The notes under the pieces are model-generated. The model searched no databases. It saw only the letters and a program-made list of their open reading frames with translations, and was not told the DNA's origin. Of a DNA stretch of 59,622 nt, positions 9,106 through 17,288 are shown piece after piece (position 1 is the stretch's first letter; each line of letters starts with the position of its first letter). The DNA lies in the NCBI GenBank assembly GCA_040081075.1, contig JBEBHJ010000014.1:1-59622 (forward strand), given 5' to 3'. Position numbers and translations under genes: made by a program. Origin of the DNA: JANJUB01 sp040081075. GTDB lineage: Bacteria; Armatimonadota; Fimbriimonadia; Fimbriimonadales; Fimbriimonadaceae.

Positions 9106-9858
9106 ATGATCGTCGAAACCAAGGCTGTTGAGCTTTACTACGGGAAGAAACAAGTTCTTCGCGACATTTGCTTTGCTGCGCTTGAAAAGAAAGTTACTGC
9201 CCTCATCGGCCCCAGCGGATGCGGCAAGAGCTCATTCTTGCGATGCCTGAACCGAATGAACGATCGGATTCCCGGCTTTCGCATGAATGGCGAAATCAAG
9301 GTGAACGGCATCAATCCTTACGCCAAGGGCACCGATCTGCTCAAGCTCCGAAGGGAAGTAGGAATGCTGTTTCAAAAGCCAAACCCTTTTGCCAGCACGA
9401 TCTACGAAAACATTGCCCTCGCACCGAGGTTGCACTACGGCTTGAAGGGTGAAAAACTCGATGAAGTGATTGAAGATAGCCTTCGAAAAGCGGCGCTTTG
9501 GCACGAGGTAAAGGATGAGTATCGCAAAAAGAGCGCTCTCGAACTCTCTGGTGGTCAGCAACAGCGCCTCTGCTTGGCTCGAATGCTTGCCGTCCAGCCC
9601 CAAATCCTCTTGATGGATGAGCCCTGCAGCGCGCTAGATCCCATTGCTAGTGCTAAGGTTGAGGAACTCATTGTGGAACTTGCCCGCGATTACACGGTCC
9701 TCATCGTCACCCACAACCTGCAACAAGCGCATCGCGTTTCGGATGTCACCGCATTCTTTATGCTCGGCGAACTTATCGAACTCGGCCCCACCAACCCCAT
9801 GTTCGAGGGTCCCGATCAGAAGATGACCCAAGATTATTTACAAGGGCGATTCGGTTAA
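9106..9858 (+). CDS. pstB: Phosphate ABC transporter ATP-binding protein PstB
   Basis: A 250-residue ABC ATPase. Walker A GPSGCGKSSFLRCLNRMND is the PstB-specific form, followed by the Q-loop (MLFQKPNPF), signature LSGGQQQRLCLAR, Walker B ILLMDEPCSALDP and switch His in VTHNLQQA. The frame is open far upstream to 8767 inside pstA, but the ATG at 9106, two bases after the pstA stop, gives the expected N-terminus (MIVETKAVELYYG). PstB hydrolyses ATP to drive phosphate import through PstC/PstA. No phoU follows, unlike many pst operons; the next gene has its own promoter-like element. Confidence 0.95.
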   Translation: MIVETKAVELYYGKKQVLRDICFAALEKKVTALIGPSGCGKSSFLRCLNRMNDRIPGFRMNGEIKVNGINPYAKGTDLLKLRREVGMLFQKPNPFASTIYENIALAPRLHYGLKGEKLDEVIEDSLRKAALWHEVKDEYRKKSALELSGGQQQRLCLARMLAVQPQILLMDEPCSALDPIASAKVEELIVELARDYTVLIVTHNLQQAHRVSDVTAFFMLGELIELGPTNPMFEGPDQKMTQDYLQGRFG

Positions 9859-9883
9859 GGCCCACGGGTTGTATGATTCGCAG

Positions 9884-9889
9884 TAAAAT
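9884..9889 (+). promoter_or_regulatory. -10-like TAAAAT for a leaderless start
   Basis: TAAAAT ends 7 bases before the GTG at 9897, so a transcript would begin at or next to the start codon. No Shine-Dalgarno is present. Inferred from position only. Confidence 0.45.
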
Positions 9890-9896
9890 CTAACCC

Positions 9897-10595
9897 GTGA
9901 ACAAAGTCTTTCCCGACGCGAAATCTGCCCTTGAAGGGTTTGTTTTTGATGGCATGACCGTGATGTCGGGGGGATTTGGTCTCTGCGGGATTCCCGAGCA
10001 CCTCATCGTCGCCCTTCGCGAAACCGGAGTCAAGGACATCACGGTCATCAGCAATAACTGTGGCGTAGATGATTTTGGGATGGGCTTGCTGCTGCAAACC
10101 AAGCAGATCAAGAAAATGGTGAGCAGCTACGTTGGCGAAAACGCCGAGTTTGAGCGGCAATTCCTTAGCAGTGAGCTAGAACTCGAATTTAATCCTCAAG
10201 GAACTCTTGCCGAAAGAATTCGCGCCGGAGGAGCCGGTATTCCTGGGTTTTATACGAAAACGGGCTACGGAACATTGATCGCTGAAGGCAAAGAGACCAA
10301 ACAGTTCGACGGCGAATGGTATGTGTTGGAAAGCGGCTTAAAAGCTGATCTTTCGATTGTGAAAGCCTGGAAAGGCGACCGCGCCGGGAATCTTATTTAC
10401 AAGAAAACGGCTCGAAATTTCAATCCGATGATGGCAACGGCGGGCAAAATCTGCGTAGCCGAAGTTGAGGAATTGGTCGAAGTTGGTGAGTTGGATGAAG
10501 ACAACATCCACACGCCCTCGATCTACGTGGATCGACTCATCGTCGGCACAAACTACGAGAAACGTATTGAGCGCTTGACAACCCGGCCGAAGTGA
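9897..10595 (+). CDS. scoA: Succinyl-CoA:3-ketoacid CoA-transferase, subunit A
   Basis: A 232-residue CoA-transferase family I alpha subunit. It contains GGFGLCGIPEHLI (glycine-rich CoA-binding loop), SNNCGVDDFGMGLLL, GAGIPGFYTKTGYGT and the C-terminal EVEELVEVGELDEDNIHTPSIYVDR typical of ScoA/AtoD-like A subunits. The enzyme moves CoA between succinyl-CoA and acetoacetate; the catalytic Glu is on the B subunit. Normally scoB follows directly, but here the next gene is pilT on the other strand, so the partner must lie elsewhere. GTG start at 9897, preceded by TAAAAT at leaderless spacing. Confidence 0.9.
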   Translation: MNKVFPDAKSALEGFVFDGMTVMSGGFGLCGIPEHLIVALRETGVKDITVISNNCGVDDFGMGLLLQTKQIKKMVSSYVGENAEFERQFLSSELELEFNPQGTLAERIRAGGAGIPGFYTKTGYGTLIAEGKETKQFDGEWYVLESGLKADLSIVKAWKGDRAGNLIYKKTARNFNPMMATAGKICVAEVEELVEVGELDEDNIHTPSIYVDRLIVGTNYEKRIERLTTRPK

Positions 10596-10625
10596 GGCAT
10601 GGCGACGTCAAGCGAAACGTAAGAT

Positions 10626-11963
10626 CTACCCGCCCTTGGCAAGCTTGGCAAAGTTCTCTTTATCCACCGCACGCATTAAGCATTCCTCATACGAGGTGTA
10701 GCCGTTCTTAAAGAGATCAGCCAATGAGCGATCCATCGTTTGCATTCCAAGCTGAGACGACGTCTCAATCACGCTATACATCTGGTGCGTCTTACCCTCA
10801 CGGATGAGGTTCTTAACCGCTGGAGTTCCCAACATGATTTCAAGTGACGCCCGGCGTCCGCCTCCCAATCGAGGCAAAAGTTGTTGCGAGATGACGGCCT
10901 CGAGGGTGTTACCCAAGATAACTCGAATCTGCGATTGCTGATCAGAGGGGAAGACGTCAACGACACGGTCAATGGTGGCAGGAGCGTTTCGAGTGTGGAG
11001 GGTTCCAAAAACGAGGTGACCGGTTTCGGCCAAGGTCAGCGCCGCTTCGATCGTTTCCAAGTCACGAAGTTCACCAACCAAAACGATATCAGGGTCTTCA
11101 CGGAGCACCGCTCGCAGGGCGTTATGGAACGAATAGGTGTCGCTGTGCAGTTCTCGCTGGTTGACCATCGAACGATTGTGCTTGTGCAAGTATTCGATCG
11201 GATCTTCCAGAGTCATGATGTGCGTCGCACGGTTTCGATTGATGTCGTCAATCATCGTGGCGATGGTTGTCGACTTGCCCGAACCTGTAGGTCCCGTGAC
11301 CAAGACCATCCCGGACGTTCGCTTTGAAACTTCCCGGATGATCGCGGGCAAAGCTAACTCCTCAAAGGTTGGAATCTTCGTAGGAATCGCACGTAGTGCG
11401 GCAGCGTAGGAGTTCCGTTGCATGTAAACGTTGAAACGAAAACGGGCCAGTCCCTTGACGCTATAACCGAAGTCAAGTTCGTGTGTCTCTTCCAGTTTCT
11501 TGATGTTCTCATCAGTTAAGCAGTCGAAGATTAATCGGCGGGTTTCTTGCTCGGTCAGTGGTGCAAAGGGCAATCCGACGATCTCACCGTCAACGCGCAC
11601 CATCGGGGGTAAACCTACGGTGATGTGTATGTCGCTGGCTTTCCTTTCGATTGCGGTGTGAAGAATCTCGTCAAGATGGCTGTCTCCAAGTTGCTTGGTT
11701 TCTTCCCCTTGCATCGTGTGGACCGACTCGCTGATCTGCGCAACTGGTTCATAGCGATGGTCCCGAACGTCAATATCGTGAATGGATTGCGGAACATGGG
11801 CCGGCAGATAAGTTTCATCCCGACCAATCGAAGACGACTGACTAGTAGGCATAAAGTGAACATCGGGCTCATTGGCTTGATCCCCAAATAGCCGGACGAC
11901 TTCATCTTCCTTTGACGGAGCATCCTTTTGGATGACTTCTTCCCAGTTAAAACCTTGATTCAT
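10626..11963 (-). CDS. pilT: Type IV pilus retraction ATPase PilT
   Basis: A 445-residue secretion ATPase of the PilT class. An N-terminal extension of about 90 polar residues, not part of the usual ~350-residue PilT, precedes the core. The core has ASDIHITVGLPPMVRVDGEI, Walker A GPTGSGKST, Asp box (THIMTLEDPIEYLH), Walker B DPDIVLVGELRD, the His box (ETGHLVFGTLHT) and the PilT-specific C-terminal AVKNLIREGKTHQM. PilT powers pilus disassembly and twitching. It is the last gene of a minus-strand operon pilB-HDOD-pilT, 32 bases after the HDOD gene, with AAGGA just before the ATG. The N-terminal extension may be a regulatory or targeting region; its function is unknown. Confidence 0.93.
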   Translation of the reverse strand: MNQGFNWEEVIQKDAPSKEDEVVRLFGDQANEPDVHFMPTSQSSSIGRDETYLPAHVPQSIHDIDVRDHRYEPVAQISESVHTMQGEETKQLGDSHLDEILHTAIERKASDIHITVGLPPMVRVDGEIVGLPFAPLTEQETRRLIFDCLTDENIKKLEETHELDFGYSVKGLARFRFNVYMQRNSYAAALRAIPTKIPTFEELALPAIIREVSKRTSGMVLVTGPTGSGKSTTIATMIDDINRNRATHIMTLEDPIEYLHKHNRSMVNQRELHSDTYSFHNALRAVLREDPDIVLVGELRDLETIEAALTLAETGHLVFGTLHTRNAPATIDRVVDVFPSDQQSQIRVILGNTLEAVISQQLLPRLGGGRRASLEIMLGTPAVKNLIREGKTHQMYSVIETSSQLGMQTMDRSLADLFKNGYTSYEECLMRAVDKENFAKLAKGG

Positions 11964-11995
11964 TCCTTCTTTTTCCTTATTCCACGTTCAAAAAA

Positions 11996-12847
11996 CTAAC
12001 TCATCATTGATCCAGCATCGGAGAGGTAAGTGCAGGCTTGTTCGGACAGCGCATGCTCGCTTCCTTCGGCTAATCCCAGCGCTTCGAGGCACCATGCTGG
12101 CGGCTCGGGAGATGACCCAAGCCGGGCCACGCTGGCCACGTCTCGGCTAAATGCCAAAATAGCACGGGTCTTTACAAATTCGCACCCTGGTTCCGGGGCG
12201 GAGAGGTAATCAAACGACTGAGTTATGATATTCGGGAGCCCCCACCGAGCGGCAGCACCCATCGCGATATCAATGTGGTCGCAGTCGTAAATCTCTCGCT
12301 CGGCTTCGAGAACGGTAGCACCGGACTCAATCAGGTCCTCTACCCCGTCATATTTGCCCGACTCGGAACGATCCAAAATCGTCTTGCCGATCAAGTGCAG
12401 CAGGCCAATCGTGAAGACTTCATCGGGATTGGCGAGCCTCTTTTCGCTGGCTAACCATTTTGAGACCACTGCGGAGTCAATTGAGGTGCGCCACCATTCT
12501 CGCCGACGAAGGGATTCCCTGTCGGTCTTTCCGGCAAACAGGTCGAAAATGCCAACGGTCATCGCCATCTGTCGGATGGCTTTGAACCCAAGGAACATAA
12601 TGCCATCTTTGATTGACGTAACTCGTTTGGGAAGGCCATAAAATGCGCAGTTGGCATGAGCAAGAAGTTTCGCGCTGAAACCAGGATCCACTACAATCGC
12701 CCGTTCCAGTTCAGTAGCGGGCGCGTCCGCCGAACCTGAAATTTCCAGGATCTTGTAGACGACATGCGGAAGCACCGCGATCTCATTAACGCGCGAAAGA
12801 ATTTCTTCGCGAGAACTCATTGGTTGTGGTTGTGGTACTGCTGCCAT
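11996..12847 (-). CDS. HDOD domain signalling protein
   Basis: A 283-residue protein with an HDOD domain, a degenerate HD-type fold found in bacterial signalling proteins that usually lacks phosphodiesterase activity. It shows the typical opening (LSRVNEIAVLPHVVYKILE), the DPGFSAKLLAHANCAFYGLP segment and GIMFLGFKAIRQMAM. In the second half HLIGKTIL and an AARWGLP-like segment replace the metal-binding HD residues. It sits between pilB and pilT, 8 bases from pilB, so it probably helps regulate pilus extension and retraction or motility. HDOD proteins such as GsmA and CdgL-associated proteins are described in motility control elsewhere; the exact role here is inference. Confidence 0.88.
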   Translation of the reverse strand: MAAVPQPQPMSSREEILSRVNEIAVLPHVVYKILEISGSADAPATELERAIVVDPGFSAKLLAHANCAFYGLPKRVTSIKDGIMFLGFKAIRQMAMTVGIFDLFAGKTDRESLRRREWWRTSIDSAVVSKWLASEKRLANPDEVFTIGLLHLIGKTILDRSESGKYDGVEDLIESGATVLEAEREIYDCDHIDIAMGAAARWGLPNIITQSFDYLSAPEPGCEFVKTRAILAFSRDVASVARLGSSPEPPAWCLEALGLAEGSEHALSEQACTYLSDAGSMMS

Positions 12848-12855
12848 TGTCTTGC

Positions 12856-14577
12856 CTATGCGTAAAGAACGCGGAGAACTTCATCTACCGTGGTGAACCC
12901 CATCAGAATCTTTTGGACCGCATCCATTTGGAGGGTTCGCATGTCTGATTTCAAAGCGATGTTGCGGAGAACATGCCCAGGTGCCTTTTTAATAATTTCA
13001 TCGCGAATTTCGTCGTTAAAGTCCAGGAGTTCGTGGATTCCAGTTCGGCCCTTGTATCCACTGTTCTTACACTGGTCGCAACCCGCACCCTTGAATAGGG
13101 TGAGCTCTCCATGAGTTTCCGCGCCGATTTCGTCCGGAATCGGAAAGCCGTAACGCACGAGACTCTCGCGAGAGGCCGTGTATGAAGTTTTGCAGTTCGG
13201 ACACACCTGCCGAACGAGCCGTTGGGCCAAAACTCCGATGATCGAAGACGAGATAAGAAAGGGTTCTACACCCATGTCCATGAGGCGCATTGGTGCCGAT
13301 GGCGCGTCGTTTGTGTGAAGCGTGCTAAGAACAAGGTGACCCGTTAGGGCCGCTTCCATCGCGATTGTGGCGGTTTCCTCGTCACGCATTTCACCAACCA
13401 TGATAATGTCGGGGTCTTGCCGCAACATGGCTCTTAGCCCCGCCGCAAATGTCATGCCCGCGCGCACATTTACACCGCACTGATTGATCCCTTCGAGTTC
13501 ATACTCAACGGGATCTTCGATCGTAATAATGTTCGATTGCCCATCACTCACCTTATTCAAAACCGAGTAAAGGGTAGTTGACTTACCCGAGCCAGTTGGT
13601 CCGGTAACCAGCACGATGCCGTAGCTTTTGCTCGACCAATCCTCAAGAAGTTTTAGATTGTGCGGAAGAAAGCCAAGTTTGCTAAGGCCAACGTTGATGC
13701 CCCCCTTATCGAGGATACGCATAACGATCTTCTCGCCATGAATCATGGGCAGGGTAGAAACACGAAAGTCGTATTCTTTGCCTCCGATTACCGCAGAAAC
13801 GCGGTTGTCTTGCGGCGTCCTCTTTTCTGCGATGTCCATGTTGGACATGATCTTAAAGCGCGAAGTTAATGGAGCCAGGATCTTTCGGGGAAGGCGCATG
13901 CTCTCCACCATAACACCGTCGATTCGGTAACGAACGCGAACGCCATCCTTCATGGGTTCAACGTGAATGTCCGAAGCGCGGTCGGAAACGCCTTGGCTAA
14001 CAATCAGGTTGGCAAGCCGTATAACGGGGGCTTCATCACCAAGCTCACGCAGTTGTTCGGCACTAAGTTCCTCTTCCTCTGCTTTGGAAATTTGAAGCGT
14101 GTCACCATCAAAGTCTTTGATCGCGCCGGCAATGGCGTCGGTAACATTAACCTCTCCACGGTAGCTCTCGGAAATCGCATGTTGGATATCTTCCTCAACC
14201 GCAATGAAGGGTTCGATCTCCAGACCCGTGGCAAGCCTGAGTTCGTCAATGACGAAGATGTCGAGCGGATTGGCCATCGCCACAACGAGCTTGTTGTTGT
14301 GCTTTTCAATCGGAATGGCCTTGAAGCGCTTTGCCAGTTGAGCCGAAATCAGCGACGTGACCTCTGGGTCTGGCGGGCGTTGGGTTACCTCTACGAATGG
14401 AACGCCCCAAACTTTGCCCAGCACTCGGACCCGCGCTTTTTCCTCGATGAACCCGAGGCTAACAAGGATGCGCGCAATGGGCTCGTTTCCGCCCATTTCG
14501 CGCTGCTTCTCGTGAGCCAGCTTAAGCTGGTCTTCCGAAATTAGCCCCTCGTGAATAAATATATCGCCGGTTAGCAT
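12856..14577 (-). CDS. pilB: Type IV pilus assembly ATPase PilB (GspE family)
   Basis: A 573-residue extension ATPase. The N-terminal MshEN/GspE-N domain (GDIFIHEGLISEDQLKLA, repeated FV-V and L-ISA-LAKRFKAIPI) is followed by the ATPase domain with ASDIHVEP, Walker A GPTGSGKSTTLYSVL, TIEDPVEYEL, Walker B DPDIIMVGEMRDEETA and the GHLVLSTLHTNDA His box. A tetra-Cys zinc motif (CPNCKTSY ... CDQCKNSGYKGRTG) follows, characteristic of PilB/GspE and absent from PilT. It drives pilin polymerisation at the inner membrane. I use the ATG at 14577; an in-frame TTG three codons earlier (14586) is also possible. It is the promoter-proximal gene of the pilB-HDOD-pilT operon. Confidence 0.93.
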   Translation of the reverse strand: MLTGDIFIHEGLISEDQLKLAHEKQREMGGNEPIARILVSLGFIEEKARVRVLGKVWGVPFVEVTQRPPDPEVTSLISAQLAKRFKAIPIEKHNNKLVVAMANPLDIFVIDELRLATGLEIEPFIAVEEDIQHAISESYRGEVNVTDAIAGAIKDFDGDTLQISKAEEEELSAEQLRELGDEAPVIRLANLIVSQGVSDRASDIHVEPMKDGVRVRYRIDGVMVESMRLPRKILAPLTSRFKIMSNMDIAEKRTPQDNRVSAVIGGKEYDFRVSTLPMIHGEKIVMRILDKGGINVGLSKLGFLPHNLKLLEDWSSKSYGIVLVTGPTGSGKSTTLYSVLNKVSDGQSNIITIEDPVEYELEGINQCGVNVRAGMTFAAGLRAMLRQDPDIIMVGEMRDEETATIAMEAALTGHLVLSTLHTNDAPSAPMRLMDMGVEPFLISSSIIGVLAQRLVRQVCPNCKTSYTASRESLVRYGFPIPDEIGAETHGELTLFKGAGCDQCKNSGYKGRTGIHELLDFNDEIRDEIIKKAPGHVLRNIALKSDMRTLQMDAVQKILMGFTTVDEVLRVLYA

Positions 14578-14718
14578 GCCGCCCAAATTTGTGATGCGAT
14601 CCTACAGAGATTGATCACTGCTAAGATTGTCGGCAAGATTCCCTCAAATCTCCTGTAGAATTTCAAGGATTTCCATGGCAATGAATCTATACAAAAGTGT
14701 AAACTATGACTGTTCCCC

Positions 14719-15477
14719 ATGTTAGAAATCAGAAATCTTTGCGCCCGGATTGAAGAGAAAGAAATTCTCAAGGGCATTAATCTCACCGTGAACGCTGGCG
14801 AAGTCCACGCGATCATGGGTCCGAATGGGTCCGGCAAAAGCACCCTTGCCTCAATCCTAGCGGGTCGGAGCGACTATGAGGTGACGGATGGCGCGGTCAT
14901 CTTCGATGGTCAAGACCTCTTGGAAATGGATCCCGAAGTTCGGGCCGCCGAGGGTTTGTTCCTTGCCTTTCAGTATCCGGTTGAAATTCCCGGTGTGTCG
15001 AACACGTATTTCTTAAGAGCGGCAGTTAACGCCATTCGAAAACATCGCGGCGAGGCCGAAATGGACCCCTTTAAGTTCATGAAGTTCATTCGCGCGAAGA
15101 TGGACCAACTCCAACTCGACGACAATTTGCTCAGTCGGTCTGTAAACGAGGGATTCTCTGGTGGAGAAAAGAAGCGAAACGAAATCTTCCAGATGGCGGT
15201 TTTGGAACCAAAAATGTGCGTTCTTGACGAAACTGATTCGGGGCTCGATATTGACGCGCTAAGGGTTGTAGCCGATGGTGTGAACTCGTTGCGATCCCCC
15301 GAGCGTGGATTCCTTGTTATTACGCACTATCAGAGATTGCTTGATTACATCGTTCCCGATTTTGTTCATGTGCTCGTGGGTGGAAAGATTGTCCAAAGCG
15401 GCGGAAAGGAACTCGCACTTGAACTTGAGGCCAAAGGTTACGGTTGGATTGAAGAACAAGTGGCGGCCGCTCGGTGA
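14719..15477 (+). CDS. sufC: Fe-S cluster assembly ATPase SufC
   Basis: A 252-residue soluble ABC ATPase: Walker A GPNGSGKSTLASIL, the SufC-specific LFLAFQYPVEIPGVS Q-loop region, the modified signature FSGGEKKRNE and Walker B CVLDETDSGLDIDALRVV. SufC works with SufB and SufD in the scaffold complex that assembles Fe-S clusters. It overlaps sufD by one base. sufB, normally adjacent, is absent from the window; the divergent neighbour is pilB. A TATGAC element lies 8 bases before the ATG, and there is no evident Shine-Dalgarno. Confidence 0.95.
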   Translation: MLEIRNLCARIEEKEILKGINLTVNAGEVHAIMGPNGSGKSTLASILAGRSDYEVTDGAVIFDGQDLLEMDPEVRAAEGLFLAFQYPVEIPGVSNTYFLRAAVNAIRKHRGEAEMDPFKFMKFIRAKMDQLQLDDNLLSRSVNEGFSGGEKKRNEIFQMAVLEPKMCVLDETDSGLDIDALRVVADGVNSLRSPERGFLVITHYQRLLDYIVPDFVHVLVGGKIVQSGGKELALELEAKGYGWIEEQVAAAR

Positions 15478-16799
15478 TGACGTTGGACAAACCTCACTCG
15501 CTGATCGCGAATTTTGAGCCTCTGGAAGGTGTTCTTTCGCTGTTCGGCCCGGAGAGCCTCAAGCCGTGGCGCAGGAGCAACTTCGCCCGATTCGAAGCGG
15601 CTGGGATCCCCACAACTCGCGATGAAGAGTTCAAGTATCTGTCCCTTAGAAAGCTAAGCGAAACCGTGTTTCAGCCCGCTTATGGGGCGACGGTTTATCG
15701 CCAAGATTTGGATTCCCATCCGGTTTGCTCACTGGACGCCTATACATTGGCTTTCATTAATGGGCAATTTGCCCCGGAGTTGTCGAACACGGCCGGGCTA
15801 CCCGACGGGGTCGCCCTGATTGACTTCGAGGAAGCCTTCGAAACCCACTCCTCAGAGATGAGCATGCTTGGATCGATTGCAACCCTTGAATCAAAGCTTG
15901 GAAGCACGAATGATGAGCGTTTCGTCTGGCTGAATTCCGCTTTTTTAAGCGAAGGAGCCTTCTTTAAGGTTCCGCAGGGCGTCGTTGTCGAAAAGCCGAT
16001 TCACCTTCTGTTTCTGAACGATGCCGATCACGGCGCTTTTGCCGCACATCCGCGGGTGCTTATCCTTATCGGCGAGAATGCCCAAGTGAAGGTGATCGAG
16101 ACCCATCTTGGCTTGAACGATAACCTATACTTCTCGAACGCCGTGGTTGAGATTTCAGTGGGGGCTGGTGCTGTCGTGGAGCACACGAAGGTCCAAATCG
16201 AGGGCTCAACTACCGTGCACATCGCAAACACGTATGTTCATCAGCATTCAAACTCCACCTATACTTCGAGCCTAGCTACCTTCGGTGCCGCCGTATCTCG
16301 TTCGGAGATTAATGCTTTTATTGATGGAGAACACACTGAAACCTGGTTGAACGGCGCCTATATCGGGAAAGGCGATCAAGTTCACGATAATCACACGCGG
16401 ATTGACCATGCCAAGCCGAATTGTCACTCTTTTGAAGTCTACAAAGGCATCCTGGATGACAGTTCAGTTGGAGTTTTCAACGGCAAGATTTTTGTTTACG
16501 AAGATGCGCAGAAGACCGATGCCAAGCAAACCAATCAAGCCCTCCTGCTCTCGCCAACGGCGACGATCAACACCAAGCCTCAGCTTGAAATTTTCGCCGA
16601 TGACGTAAAATGCACGCACGGCGCTACCATTGGGCAACTGCGGGACGATGCCTTGTTCTACTTGCGCGCCCGCGGTATTCCCGAATCCGAAGCTCGGGGC
16701 CTTTTGGTCTATGCCTTCGCTGCCGAAGCATTTGCCCGCATATCGGTTGAGCCACTTAAAGAGTTGCTCGAAAAAATGCTCCGCGCCCGAATGAAATAA
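15477..16799 (+). CDS. sufD: Fe-S cluster assembly protein SufD
   Basis: A 440-residue protein of the SufB/SufD family with a right-handed parallel beta-helix core. The N-terminal helical part includes TTRDEEFKYLSLRKL. The C-terminal signature includes FNGKIFVYEDAQKTDAKQTN, LLLSPTATINTKPQLEIFADDVKCTHGATIG and LFYLRARGIPESEARGLLVYAFA. These Cys and His residues are the conserved cluster-assembly residues at the SufB-SufD interface. The size fits SufD rather than the longer SufB. I start at the ATG 15477 that overlaps the sufC stop (TGATG); a GTG one codon earlier is possible. It partners with SufC. Confidence 0.93.
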   Translation: MTLDKPHSLIANFEPLEGVLSLFGPESLKPWRRSNFARFEAAGIPTTRDEEFKYLSLRKLSETVFQPAYGATVYRQDLDSHPVCSLDAYTLAFINGQFAPELSNTAGLPDGVALIDFEEAFETHSSEMSMLGSIATLESKLGSTNDERFVWLNSAFLSEGAFFKVPQGVVVEKPIHLLFLNDADHGAFAAHPRVLILIGENAQVKVIETHLGLNDNLYFSNAVVEISVGAGAVVEHTKVQIEGSTTVHIANTYVHQHSNSTYTSSLATFGAAVSRSEINAFIDGEHTETWLNGAYIGKGDQVHDNHTRIDHAKPNCHSFEVYKGILDDSSVGVFNGKIFVYEDAQKTDAKQTNQALLLSPTATINTKPQLEIFADDVKCTHGATIGQLRDDALFYLRARGIPESEARGLLVYAFAAEAFARISVEPLKELLEKMLRARMK

Positions 16800-16802
16800 A
16801 CT
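16797..16802 (+). promoter_or_regulatory. -10-like TAAACT for a leaderless start
   Basis: TAAACT overlaps the sufD stop codon and ends 6 bases before the ATG at 16809, with no Shine-Dalgarno. This would let the DinB-like gene be transcribed separately from sufCD. Confidence 0.3.
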
Positions 16803-16808
16803 GTCAGC

Positions 16809-17288
16809 ATGTCTGACTTTCAACTCACGTGGGAATTGGTTCGCGGTCGACTTGAGCAAGCCCTTGAGGGCCTGAATCAAACGCAAATGAACTACCGGCT
16901 CCAACCCGAATCGCTCACGATCGGCGAGATGGTTTTGCACGTAGTTGGAGCCGAAATGTCCTTCGTCTCTCAACTCAAAAGCGACGCTCTCACTGGCACC
17001 GATGCGCGTCTCGCCGCGTGTGCAACGGAAGGTGTGATCAATGACACGCCATTCCCCTTCGAGGCCGCTGAAATCACGCCGGAGTTTGTGAATGAAGCTC
17101 TCAAAAGGGGCCGAGAATACGCGGGGCCAGCCATTTCTGAACCTGATCCGTACCGCGAGACCATCATCAAGAGCGCCTTGGGGCCGATGATCAACGGCTC
17201 AGGTGCATTTGCTCGGCTCGCTTACCACCCGGCGTACCACCACGCTCAGGTTTATCTAATCAAGACTTCCCCGGGATTTCCGGCTTAA
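16809..17288 (+). CDS. DinB-like (DinB_2 fold) protein
   Basis: A 159-residue four-helix-bundle protein. It opens with helix FQLTWELVRGRLEQALEGL, then a YRLQPESLTIGEMVLHVVGAE segment whose His follows the family pattern, and ends with a HPAYHHAQVYLI helix. The three spaced His residues form the likely metal site of DinB/YfiT-type proteins. Members include thiol-dependent metal enzymes and stress proteins; the substrate here is unknown. It lies 9 bases after sufD on the same strand. Its stop overlaps the convergent accA stop by 4 bases. Confidence 0.8.
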   Translation: MSDFQLTWELVRGRLEQALEGLNQTQMNYRLQPESLTIGEMVLHVVGAEMSFVSQLKSDALTGTDARLAACATEGVINDTPFPFEAAEITPEFVNEALKRGREYAGPAISEPDPYRETIIKSALGPMINGSGAFARLAYHPAYHHAQVYLIKTSPGFPA

